DNA from: an uncultured Clostridia bacterium | Lineage (GTDB): Bacteria; Bacillota; Clostridia; TANB77; CAG-508 | Length of the DNA stretch: 7,590 nt | Direction: 5' to 3' | NCBI GenBank assembly: GCA_934130975.1 | Contig: CAKOYU010000032.1 | Location: 1 to 7,590 of the forward strand | Shown here: in pieces, positions 1 to 5,969 of the stretch | How the letters are laid out: the number at the start of each line of letters is the position of its first letter | Numbering within the stretch: position 1 is the first letter of the stretch | The notes under the pieces: generated by a model | What the model saw: the letters and a program-made list of their open reading frames with translations, nothing else | Told to the model about the DNA's origin: nothing | Database searches by the model: none | Translations under genes and position numbers: made by a program

Positions 1-516
1 GCCCATAGCAAGATAATTCTTTGTGGTTACAGGCGGATTACCATCAGCTTCCTCAGTATATCTGAGAACTACATTCCATGGATAATTTCTGTAAGAACGG
101 ATTAAGAATTCACGTCCAGTCTGATCTCCAGGCTTACCACCGGTAGCTCTACCATTCTCGTTAATAGAGGCTTCGACTTCCAGTCCATTACCACAATACA
201 TTGCAACATGATGTTTTTCATTAAGTAGAATATCTCCACGCTGTAATCCGGCTCCTGTTGCAAGATTTACTTTAGATGTTACGTCCTTAAACTCAAAATG
301 TGTAAATACTGATTTCATAACACCAGTATAAGCACATCCATAAGTTTTAAATGAGTAATCTTTCACAGGGATACCTGCGTTGACCCATGCAGTATAAACG
401 GCAGAAGAGCAGTCATAATCACCTTTTTCATTCCAACGATAAGTCTGATCGTAACCATGACTATTATCACGAGCAGTCGCTTCCATCCACTGAATAGCTT
501 TTTCTGTCTTTGTCAT
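1..516 (-). CDS. Endolysin, NlpC/P60-type peptidoglycan hydrolase (3' end outside window)
   Basis: Predicted phage endolysin that cuts host peptidoglycan at lysis. The first 172 residues are visible and the frame runs off the window at base 1. The opening 'MTKTEKAIQWMEATARD' and the motif Y34-D-C36-S-S resemble the catalytic Cys region of phage amidase_5 / NlpC-P60 enzymes such as Dp-1 Pal. The catalytic His is probably H102 or H103 in 'KHHVAMYCGNG', and E115 or a nearby polar residue would be the third member. The catalytic domain ends near residue 153 ('VVLRYTEEADG'). It is followed by a Pro/Thr linker that should lead into a cell-wall-binding domain beyond the edge. ATG at 516 is preceded by AAAGGAG at ideal spacing. 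Bond specificity (amidase or endopeptidase) cannot be told from the sequence. The gene lies downstream of the fibre genes, as usual for a lysis module, but has its own promoter; no holin is visible. Confidence 0.85.
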   Translation of the reverse strand, partial: MTKTEKAIQWMEATARDNSHGYDQTYRWNEKGDYDCSSAVYTAWVNAGIPVKDYSFKTYGCAYTGVMKSVFTHFEFKDVTSKVNLATGAGLQRGDILLNEKHHVAMYCGNGLEVEASINENGRATGGKPGDQTGREFLIRSYRNYPWNVVLRYTEEADGNPPVTTKNYLAMG

Positions 517-544
517 AAGATGTGACTCCTTTCTTAGAATTGAA

Positions 545-572
545 ATTAGAAATGTTTTTTAAAAGTAATCAA
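545..572 (-). promoter_or_regulatory. Candidate sigma-A promoter for the endolysin
   Basis: On the minus strand, TTGATT (plus 567-572) and TCTAAT (plus 545-550) are separated by 16 bp. This would start transcription near 538, giving a leader of about 22 nt that carries the AAAGGAG ribosome site. The -35 overlaps a short dyad, GTAAT-CA-ATTAC (565-576), that could bind a regulator. The matches are moderate (4/6 and 5/6), so this is a prediction. Confidence 0.45.
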
Positions 573-588
573 TTACCATATATTTCCA

Positions 589-617
589 GTGAAATGTTTG
601 ATTAGAATTGGTATAAT
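589..617 (+). promoter_or_regulatory. Extended -10 promoter for the lone plus-strand gene
   Basis: A perfect TATAAT at 612-617 is preceded by TG at 609-610, giving the extended -10 form TGnTATAAT. A 4/6 match to the -35 (GTGAAA, 589-594) sits 17 bp upstream. Transcription would begin near 624, just before the AAAGGATGG ribosome site at 632-640. It lies back-to-back with the predicted endolysin promoter, so the two could share regulation. Confidence 0.65.
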
Positions 618-647
618 CTAATAAAAATAGAAAAGGATGGTAATAAA

Positions 648-1007
648 ATGGCAACTGATATGAAAGAAAAATTTGAAATCAAGAATTATGTTAAATTGAT
701 TTGCCTAAGACTTGATCATTATGAAAGTTTTATAGAAGATGAAGTGAATACAGACTGTATCTCAGATATTAATGATTTTATTCTTAAACATAAAAACGAA
801 GAGGGAGTTAAGATTTTAATATTTGAAATGAAAAATATGAGAATGACTACGATTTCTCAGGCGAGAGAGTATATACAACATCTACATGCATTTGATTATA
901 TCCGTGGATTGATTGAATCCGGACATGATCTTATTACTTCTGATCAAGTTGATAAAATGTCAATAGGCGAAATAATTACATATATGCTCGATTACAAAAA
1001 AGAATAA
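648..1007 (+). CDS. Small acidic protein of unknown function, moron-like
   Basis: A 119-residue protein that I do not recognise. It is acidic, soluble-looking and probably mostly alpha-helical, with no signal peptide or membrane segment. The C-terminal half ('ISQAREYIQHLHAFDYIRGLIE' region, then 'TSDQVDKMSIGEII') reads like two or three helices. ATG at 648 follows AAAGGATGG by 7 nt. It is the only convincing intact gene on the plus strand. It has its own extended -10 promoter upstream and a GC-rich hairpin 7 bases after the stop, so it is an independent transcription unit inserted between the fibre genes and the endolysin. That layout is typical of phage 'morons', cargo genes often expressed from the prophage to affect the host or competing phages. 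A role as a regulator, an anti-defence protein or a superinfection factor is possible, but nothing in the sequence decides between them. Confidence 0.75.
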   Translation: MATDMKEKFEIKNYVKLICLRLDHYESFIEDEVNTDCISDINDFILKHKNEEGVKILIFEMKNMRMTTISQAREYIQHLHAFDYIRGLIESGHDLITSDQVDKMSIGEIITYMLDYKKE

Positions 1008-1014
1008 AATTTAA

Positions 1015-1032
1015 GGGGGCTATTACGCCCCC
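1015..1032. terminator. Bidirectional terminator-like hairpin
   Basis: GGGGGC (1015-1020) pairs perfectly with GCCCCC (1027-1032) around a 6-nt loop. Read on the minus strand, it is followed by TTAAATTTTATTC and then a T-run, a reasonable intrinsic terminator for the fibre operon. Read on the plus strand, it closes the gene ending at 1007, although the following bases are less T-rich. It separates the convergent transcripts. Confidence 0.65.
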
Positions 1033-1109
1033 CATATAAAAATATAGTATTAATTTAAAACTAAAATTACTTTATTTAAAAATAATATTATTATTGTCTA
1101 AATTTATAA

Positions 1110-1415
1110 ACAAAACATATCAATACGCTAAATGGTAAAACGTTAAAGCCGTTTTACTCTGGTTATATAAGTAATACACTTTTGACAATTAAATTAGGGA
1201 TAGGCTTGTACTTAATAAACACATACAGAAGTGGTGGTTATAAAATAAGCTCATTATCTGTACTTAATGCCCAAGTGCAGAATGGCTCTTTTCTGGAAAC
1301 ACTTGTTAAAGGCGAATATTATGATTCTACTGTCAAAATGGATTTCGCAGAGAATAGCTTATCCGCTAATTATAAAGTACCTGTATCTGGTGGCTGCACT
1401 ATAAAAAATATATAA
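1110..1415 (+). other. Silent alternative C-terminal fibre cassette
   Basis: An open plus-strand frame of 101 codons between a TAA at 1107-1109 and the TAA at 1413-1415. It has no promoter, Shine-Dalgarno site or ATG. The only early start-like codon, TTG at 1182, has no ribosome site. The translation begins 'HINTLNGKTLKPFYSGYIS' and ends 'YKVPVSGGCTIKNI', and looks like real protein. Its 'N-T-L-N-G-K' matches 'N-A-L-N-G-K' (residues 72-77) of the fibre gene at 1436-1903, in the same codon register and on the opposite strand. The rest differs from residues 78-155 of that fibre. The two frames meet tail-to-tail with about 20 bp between their stops. The best reading is an unexpressed alternative C-terminal module that becomes the end of the fibre after DNA inversion, giving a 77+91 = 168-residue protein. 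A displaced fibre fragment left by illegitimate recombination is the alternative. Confidence 0.65.
1122..1138 (+). repeat. Left inverted repeat of putative invertible fibre segment
   Basis: AATACGCTAAATGGTAA. It matches the sequence at 1690-1674 on the minus strand at 16 of 17 positions, with a 13-bp perfect core, CGCTAAATGGTAA. Both copies encode N-(T/A)-L-N-G-K in the same codon phase, so recombination between them would keep the reading frame. Confidence 0.7.
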
Positions 1416-1435
1416 AGTGTGTCAATAAAATAGTA

Positions 1436-1903
1436 TTACGTTATTTTTTTCCACTGTTTCCATTCCCCCAAATAATATCTGATATAATATGATTGGTTCA
1501 TCGCCGCTGCGATTTGAATATTTCCAATTTGAGAAACAATACTTACGCTAACGTCAGGAAGAGCTGTACCAGTATTATTTCCTGTATCTACCCCTACAAA
1601 ACAATATAATCCGCCTTTATAATTATCAAGATCATACTTTTTTCCACTTGAGATGTCCATATTTATGAATGACTTACCATTTAGCGCATTAAGAGCAGTA
1701 GGAATAGTCATCTGCCCAGCATCAAGAGTAAACTGTTGTGATGTCAAATTTTGTAACACCTGTTTTGTCAGGTTTTCCATTGTGATAATTCCACCCTCAT
1801 TAGTATCAGGGTCAGTAAATATAAGTTTTTTATTTGTTGGGACCGTTGTAACTTCGGTCAGAGTATTAGCATTAACTGAGTCCATAATAAAAATAGCTGC
1901 CAT
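1436..1903 (-). CDS. Short tail fibre with variable C-terminal knob
   Basis: A 155-residue fibre or receptor-binding tip. Residues 1-77 look like the conserved base module of Firmicute phage fibres ('VPTNKKLIFTDPDTNEGGIIT', then 'FTLDAGQMTIPTALNALNGK'). Residues 78-155 form a separate C-terminal domain. Its end, 'YYIRYYLGEWKQWKKI' (139-154), fits the aromatic R...W..W pattern of pyocin-knob-like fibre tips that contact the cell surface. The module boundary coincides with the inverted repeat at 1674-1690, so this C-terminus is probably exchangeable with the cassette at 1110-1415. ATG at 1903 lies 4 nt after the TGA of the upstream fibre. The only good Shine-Dalgarno (AAAGGAG) is about 19 nt away, too far for direct use, so translation is probably coupled to the upstream gene. 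It could also be a chaperone for the upstream fibre, but the knob motif favours a structural tip. Confidence 0.75.
   Translation of the reverse strand: MAAIFIMDSVNANTLTEVTTVPTNKKLIFTDPDTNEGGIITMENLTKQVLQNLTSQQFTLDAGQMTIPTALNALNGKSFINMDISSGKKYDLDNYKGGLYCFVGVDTGNNTGTALPDVSVSIVSQIGNIQIAAAMNQSYYIRYYLGEWKQWKKIT
1674..1690 (-). repeat. Right inverted repeat of putative invertible fibre segment
   Basis: Read on the minus strand this is AATGCGCTAAATGGTAA, codons 72-77 of the 155-residue fibre gene. It differs from the left copy (1122-1138) at one base. The segment between the two copies is about 0.54 kb and carries the two tail-to-tail C-terminal modules. Confidence 0.7.
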
Positions 1904-1907
1904 GGAA

Positions 1908-4055
1908 TCAACATGACAGCATCTCCTTTCTATTCAATTTATTTTCAAGTTCTGTAATCTTCTGAGACATTTCTTGCATGGCTTTTACCACATATCCCAT
2001 AAGATAAAAATCATTTACACACTTTGGATTTTTCGGAAGACCGTTTTCATCAAGCTCGTTTGAGCCTCTTGTAGCAAGACGTGAATCCAATTGTTCAAGC
2101 TCATCAGCAACAAATCCTATATCTTGATGTGAACGATCTGTAAGCCAATCAAACTGTCGTACTTTAATTTTATCTATAAGATTAAGGGCATCAATAGTAG
2201 AATCCTGAATATTCTCCTTAAGACGAATATCAGATGTAGAAACCTGAAGCTCACCGGAAACACATGGAAGAGTAACATTTATTGCTCCAAATTTAGACTC
2301 ACATGGCTCAATATACGTAACACCTTGATCGTATTTAAGGTAAATATATCCATATTGGCAACTATTTTTTACTTTTGAAGATATAAAGGCAACATCTGCC
2401 CCTCCATCGTTTACAGGAACACCAAAGCTCGCAGATGATATTGAATTACATGGAGATATATATGAACCAATGTTATTTACATATAAGCTAGAAAATTTTA
2501 ATGCTGTACTACCAATACTGTCTTTCCCTGTAGAATTTGGTACGATTGAACTTGCATGTATTGATGTAAAATATCCGGAATAACGTCGATTACTTGTTCC
2601 TATAAAATATTTTGCATCTGCGACAGGCATTATATTTTGTGTATTTAATCCACCGTTTACTTTAACATTGCTTTTAACCTCTAACTTCTTATTGATAGTT
2701 AAGTTATTATTGACGTAAACAGTATTTCCAGTAATAAAATCTGTTCCACTACTTGTACTACCAATTTCCATATTATAAATGTCTGGTTTGTCAAGAATAG
2801 AGTCCCATGAGTAAGTGTCCGGGATATCATCTGTAACAGCAATCACTCCAGATTTATCAGGGATTTCCAGATTTACATTTTTATTACCAGAGTAACCAAT
2901 TCTAGCAGTATAACTATTTGTTTTAGCTCCATCTTTATAGGTATTGTTGTATAACAGCAATAAAATGCGAGAGTTTGCTTCTCCATTATCTAATTCTCCT
3001 AAAATTGAATAAATATCAACGGTAGGATTATTATAGTCGTCTAAAAATTTTACTGTTCCAGTTATACTACCACCAGAGAGTGGAAGATAATCATGAGCAT
3101 GATTAGTGTCTGATTTTCCAGAAAGTTTATCGTCTATTTGAGCCTGTGTATAATACAAATCATTATGATTATGAGCTGATGGAGAGTAAGTGGTCGGTTT
3201 ACCAGTGATAGCAGACCATGCTACTGAATTAGCTGAACTTGCAGTTCCGTATAATCTACCCTCAAATCTATTTGCTCTAATTGTGTCAATTGAAAGAACA
3301 CCGGCTGTTGTTAATATTGCTTTTGGATAATAAGTAGTTCCGTCATCACTATAAGCAAAACCAAAACCAATACTTTCATTAGAATCTGCTCTAACATTAC
3401 CTATTTGCCAATGGCTTGAATAATACTTAAAATCAAGTGCATTTCTAAGGGCATATTTTGCTGATGCGCTCATAGGGTTAGATATGGTAACTGATTTTCC
3501 ACCAATTGATATAACTTTTCCTCCAAGGGCGATTCCTGCGTCTAATTTGAACGTGCGTCCTGTAAATGTACCGTTGGTATTCTGTTTAATTGAAATGTCA
3601 TTTGATTCATTCCCAACAGCCAAAATAGGTGTTTGTGCGGATATCATTAAAGCACTTGTCGCTGCACCACCAGCGGAGGAAGATCCTGCATAATTATGTG
3701 TATGTGATTTATCAGCTTTATTATCAATTAACCCTTTTAATACCTTGCCCTGTGATGCAGACAGACTTTCAGTTGTTGAATCGGTTGTTAAATTATTTAC
3801 AATACCTCTCCACGTATCCGCTTTAGGAGGTGCATACCCAAGAGCGGTAGTAACATCTCCACTTGTTAGATATGCTTTTGAGTATTGCAATACAGACCAT
3901 TTGGATGTGCCGTTTCCAACCTTATATTTACCTGCATTATTTCCATCAGAAGTAAATGCAACCTCTCCTTTTAAAAGGACTGGATTTTTTGCTTCCCAAT
4001 TTGCTTCTGTATCATATTTATTTTGTATTCTAACATTCAATTTATTATCTGCCAA
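1908..4055 (-). CDS. Tail fibre / tailspike with S74 intramolecular chaperone
   Basis: A 715-residue receptor-binding fibre. Residues 1-60 form the N-terminal virion-anchoring module ('LNVRIQNKYDTEANW', 'VLLKGEVAF'), shared with the 569-residue fibre upstream. Residues 65-340 are Gly/Ser/Asn-rich shaft with collagen-like fibre signatures ('SHTHNYAGSSSAGG' 117-130, 'HNHNDLYYTQAQID', 'HAHDYLPLSGGSITGTV'). Residues 399-412 ('PDKSGVIAVTDDIP') are the module common before receptor domains. Residues 608-715 are a peptidase S74 / endosialidase chaperone domain: S608-D-I-R-L-K613-E-N, 'GFVADELEQL', and a terminal coiled coil near 680-710. Known S74 domains fold the trimer and then cleave just before the Ser, so the mature fibre should be about 607 residues. 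The start is TTG at 4055, chosen because AGGAGGTGA lies 6 nt upstream and the N-terminal module begins exactly there. No enzymatic depolymerase motif is evident. Confidence 0.88.
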   Translation of the reverse strand: MADNKLNVRIQNKYDTEANWEAKNPVLLKGEVAFTSDGNNAGKYKVGNGTSKWSVLQYSKAYLTSGDVTTALGYAPPKADTWRGIVNNLTTDSTTESLSASQGKVLKGLIDNKADKSHTHNYAGSSSAGGAATSALMISAQTPILAVGNESNDISIKQNTNGTFTGRTFKLDAGIALGGKVISIGGKSVTISNPMSASAKYALRNALDFKYYSSHWQIGNVRADSNESIGFGFAYSDDGTTYYPKAILTTAGVLSIDTIRANRFEGRLYGTASSANSVAWSAITGKPTTYSPSAHNHNDLYYTQAQIDDKLSGKSDTNHAHDYLPLSGGSITGTVKFLDDYNNPTVDIYSILGELDNGEANSRILLLLYNNTYKDGAKTNSYTARIGYSGNKNVNLEIPDKSGVIAVTDDIPDTYSWDSILDKPDIYNMEIGSTSSGTDFITGNTVYVNNNLTINKKLEVKSNVKVNGGLNTQNIMPVADAKYFIGTSNRRYSGYFTSIHASSIVPNSTGKDSIGSTALKFSSLYVNNIGSYISPCNSISSASFGVPVNDGGADVAFISSKVKNSCQYGYIYLKYDQGVTYIEPCESKFGAINVTLPCVSGELQVSTSDIRLKENIQDSTIDALNLIDKIKVRQFDWLTDRSHQDIGFVADELEQLDSRLATRGSNELDENGLPKNPKCVNDFYLMGYVVKAMQEMSQKITELENKLNRKEMLSC
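3651..3704 (-). repeat. Fibre segment shared with the 569-aa fibre
   Basis: Codes for 'HTHNYAGSSSAGGAATSA' (residues 118-135), the partner of 4410-4463. The two copies occupy different places in their proteins (near the N-terminus here, near the C-terminus there), as expected for exchanged modules. Confidence 0.7.
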
Positions 4056-4061
4056 AAGTTT

Positions 4062-4070
4062 TCACCTCCT
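4062..4070 (-). promoter_or_regulatory. Strong Shine-Dalgarno deciding a TTG start
   Basis: On the minus strand this reads AGGAGGTGA, a near-complete complement to the 16S rRNA 3' end, 6 nt before TTG at 4055. It is the best ribosome site in the window and fixes the unusual start. Because a terminator lies just upstream, this gene probably needs its own promoter or read-through. The AT-rich stretch between 4071 and 4121 has only weak promoter matches. Confidence 0.8.
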
Positions 4071-4121
4071 ATATTTTTTATATATTTTATAAACATAATG
4101 TTTTATTTTTCATATTCAAAA

Positions 4122-4149
4122 CCAGTCTCTCACTTGTATGAGAGACTGG
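4122..4149 (-). terminator. Intrinsic terminator after the 569-aa fibre
   Basis: CCAGTCTCTCA (4122-4132) and TGAGAGACTGG (4139-4149) form a perfect 11-bp stem with a 6-nt loop. On the minus strand it is followed by TTTTGAAT. It lies 8 nt after the TAA at 4158-4160, so it sits close to the end of the extended frame described at 4158-4241 rather than to the UGA at 4242. It may only attenuate transcription into the next fibre gene. Confidence 0.75.
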
Positions 4150-4157
4150 CTATTTTA

Positions 4158-4241
4158 TTATTTTTCTATATCATTAACAAGATATTGCTGCAGGTCAGAA
4201 ACTGATATAGCTTCTATAGTAGCTATTGTATTGTCTTCTAT
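4158..4241 (-). other. In-frame 27-codon extension beyond the UGA stop
   Basis: Immediately after the UGA (4244-4242) of the 569-residue fibre, the same frame stays open for 27 codons. It begins 'IEDNTIATIEAISVSDLQQY' and ends 'LVNDIEK', then TAA TAA. The text looks like real protein, with an acidic amphipathic end similar to the 'IEAIT...' tails of other phage structural proteins, and it ends 8 nt before the terminator. It has no start codon or Shine-Dalgarno of its own. It could be a UGA-readthrough extension, the remnant of a longer ancestral C-terminus, or the tail of a deleted small gene. Confidence 0.45.
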
Positions 4242-5951
4242 TCAAACAGCTCCACCGCAAGATAAAATCAGTGTGTTAGAACCATTAATAAGAGCATCTG
4301 TATTAACTGAAGTCACATTAAGTGACACATTTGCAGAACCATCAAAACTTACTGCTGTAGATGTAGCGCCACCTGTAATAGAGAAACTCCTTGCGGTAGA
4401 AAGTTTTACGGCACTATTAGCAGATCCACCAGATGATGAAGATCCAGCATAATTATGTGTATGACTAGATGCAGCAGCACCGATAGATGCCAATGTAATA
4501 TCCGCGGAACCATCAAATGATGCGTTTCCAATTTTTCTTGAAGTTGCAAGTTTAGTTGCTGTAGCAGCATTTCCAGTACATACCTTAGCAGATGCAGCAG
4601 TACCAGAGATATCAACTGTCATTATATTTGACTTTGGATCATACTTTAACTTGTCGTTATATGCTCTCTTAGTTTCTGTTGTAGAATCTGAGAACCATAC
4701 ATGACGATATGCCTCTGCATTTGTGTTGGCGATTTCAGCACTTACATTTGTTGCAGTACCTGCAGATGTAGCATATTTTACACTCTTATCTGCATCAGCT
4801 GTGTTATCAACTTTACCCAGACCTACCTGATCTTTTGTATGAGTATGAGTAGATGGTGTAAATGTAGATGGCTTACCAGCAACATTACCCCAATTCACAT
4901 AATCTATTACAGCTTTAGTAGTTGGAAGATTTGCAGAAGTGCTACCAGAAGTAATGGTACTATCAATCTGTTTAGTCGCCGCTTCACCAACTGTAATAGC
5001 ACCGGACTGAGCGTTTGTAGTAAGGTTCTGTGTAGAAGTAGAATATTTAACAGTTGTTACGATTTCATCACCAGAAGGTACAACAATCCACTTAGGATCT
5101 TTGGACATTGCAACTACAAGGTCACCGATTTTTGCGACTACATCCTCACCAGTGTAAGAATTAGTTTTTGGTACTGTGACTTGTGTAATTACTTTATATG
5201 TATCACCTATAATTACTCCGGATGAAGGAAGGGTAGTGGCTGTTCCATTAGAGCCGAGTGTTCCTTTGAATACCATTGCATCAGAAGCAGAAATACTAGA
5301 AGAAATTTTAGAATCTACATACTGTTTTGTTGCTGCTTGTAAATCAGTTGTAGGATCTGCATTCAGAGTTACAGTTCCAGTAAAAGTTCCACCTGCTTTA
5401 GGCATTGCGTTGTCTGCTTTTGTTCCCTGTGTAGCTGTTGCGTAAGATTTAGAATCAGTGTAAGCTGCAGAACCAAGTCCTTTGACAGCTACGTTTGTTG
5501 CCGCACCAGTTCCAGTTGTTACAGAAATTGTACCATTAGTAGAACCTGTTGCTACTTTACGTACAGCATTTGTTGCTAGAGTTCCTTGAGCAGCAGTAGC
5601 ATAAGCGTTGGACTCCGTGTAAGCCGCAGAACCAAGTCCGGTAACCTTAATATTGTCTGTTGTTTTTCCGTCAATAGTAAGTTTAACTGTACCATTATTT
5701 GTACCACTTGAAAGTGCAACAGACTGGATCGCTCCACTTGTAATAAGTGTACTGATTTCATCTGGTGTCATAGTCGCGTATGCTAAATCAGAGAAAGTTT
5801 TGACACCATCTCCAATTTTCATTTTTACTGCACCAGACTCTGTGATTTCATATGCAGGTTCACCCTTTAAAAGTACAAGAGTTGACGCACCCCAATTTGC
5901 AGTTGTATCAATTTTTAGTGCAATACGTGTATTTAATGTTTGCGTAGCCAT
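4242..5951 (-). CDS. Repetitive tail fibre / appendage protein
   Basis: A 569-residue structural fibre rich in Ala, Ser, Thr and Gly, with no predicted enzyme motifs. Residues 1-58 are the same anchoring module as in the 715-residue fibre ('LNTRIALKIDTTANW', 'LVLLKGEPAYE', 'KIGDGVKTFSDL'). Residues 105-130 and 158-183 are copies of one repeat, 'GLGSAAYT-x-S-x-x-YATA-x-QGT'. Residues 186-215 ('AGGTFTGTVTLNADPTTDLQ') are a common fibre shaft module. The later shaft contains 'HTHTKDQVGLGKVDNT' and 'HTHNYAGSSSSGGS'. Near the end, 'SFDGSA-x-x-x-L' occurs twice (about 478 and 535). The C-terminus 'NTDALINGSNTLILSCGGAV' is typical of this fibre class. ATG at 5951 follows AAGGAGA by 7 nt and lies 18 nt after the 85-residue gene, so the two are co-transcribed. 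See 4158-4241 for the possible extension past its UGA stop. Confidence 0.85.
   Translation of the reverse strand: MATQTLNTRIALKIDTTANWGASTLVLLKGEPAYEITESGAVKMKIGDGVKTFSDLAYATMTPDEISTLITSGAIQSVALSSGTNNGTVKLTIDGKTTDNIKVTGLGSAAYTESNAYATAAQGTLATNAVRKVATGSTNGTISVTTGTGAATNVAVKGLGSAAYTDSKSYATATQGTKADNAMPKAGGTFTGTVTLNADPTTDLQAATKQYVDSKISSSISASDAMVFKGTLGSNGTATTLPSSGVIIGDTYKVITQVTVPKTNSYTGEDVVAKIGDLVVAMSKDPKWIVVPSGDEIVTTVKYSTSTQNLTTNAQSGAITVGEAATKQIDSTITSGSTSANLPTTKAVIDYVNWGNVAGKPSTFTPSTHTHTKDQVGLGKVDNTADADKSVKYATSAGTATNVSAEIANTNAEAYRHVWFSDSTTETKRAYNDKLKYDPKSNIMTVDISGTAASAKVCTGNAATATKLATSRKIGNASFDGSADITLASIGAAASSHTHNYAGSSSSGGSANSAVKLSTARSFSITGGATSTAVSFDGSANVSLNVTSVNTDALINGSNTLILSCGGAV
4410..4463 (-). 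repeat. Fibre segment shared with the 715-aa fibre
   Basis: Codes for 'HTHNYAGSSSSGGSANSA' (residues 497-514). It is about 80% identical in DNA to 3651-3704 of the 715-residue fibre (43 of 54 bases), including 17 identical bases at the His-rich end. The shared segment marks a mobile shaft module and a possible homologous-recombination point between the two fibres. Confidence 0.7.
5403..5480 (-). repeat. Internal fibre repeat, copy 2
   Basis: Codes for residues 158-183 of the 569-residue fibre ('GLGSAAYTDSKSYATATQGT', then 'KADNA'). It is the second copy of the unit at 5562-5639. The protein copies are clearly related while synonymous positions differ, which suggests an old duplication within the shaft. 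Confidence 0.7.
5562..5639 (-). repeat. Internal fibre repeat, copy 1
   Basis: Codes for residues 105-130 of the 569-residue fibre ('GLGSAAYTESNAYATAAQGT', then 'LATNA'). Paired with 5403-5480. The 53-residue period suggests a repeated triple-stranded shaft segment. Confidence 0.7.
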
Positions 5952-5969
5952 ATTTTTGTCTCCTTATCA

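Noticed and set aside
1182..1415. A separate 77-residue gene starting at TTG 1182
   Set aside because: There is no ribosome site or promoter, and the coding text clearly continues upstream of the TTG to 1110. It is better read as part of a startless cassette.
1436..1903. Diversity-generating retroelement acting on the fibre tip
   Set aside because: No reverse transcriptase and no near-identical template repeat with adenine-specific differences is visible. The two C-terminal modules are unrelated rather than mutated copies.
4242..4244. UGA recoded to an amino acid across the genome
   Set aside because: All other large frames contain no internal TGA, Trp is encoded by TGG, and the UGA at 1908-1910 is followed at once by the next gene. 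Any readthrough would be local.
3484..5445. Long plus-strand open frames opposite the fibre genes (for example 4701-5225 and 3745-4092)
   Set aside because: They are antisense to well-supported fibre genes, lack ribosome sites and have compositions explained by the Ala/Ser/Thr-rich codons on the other strand.
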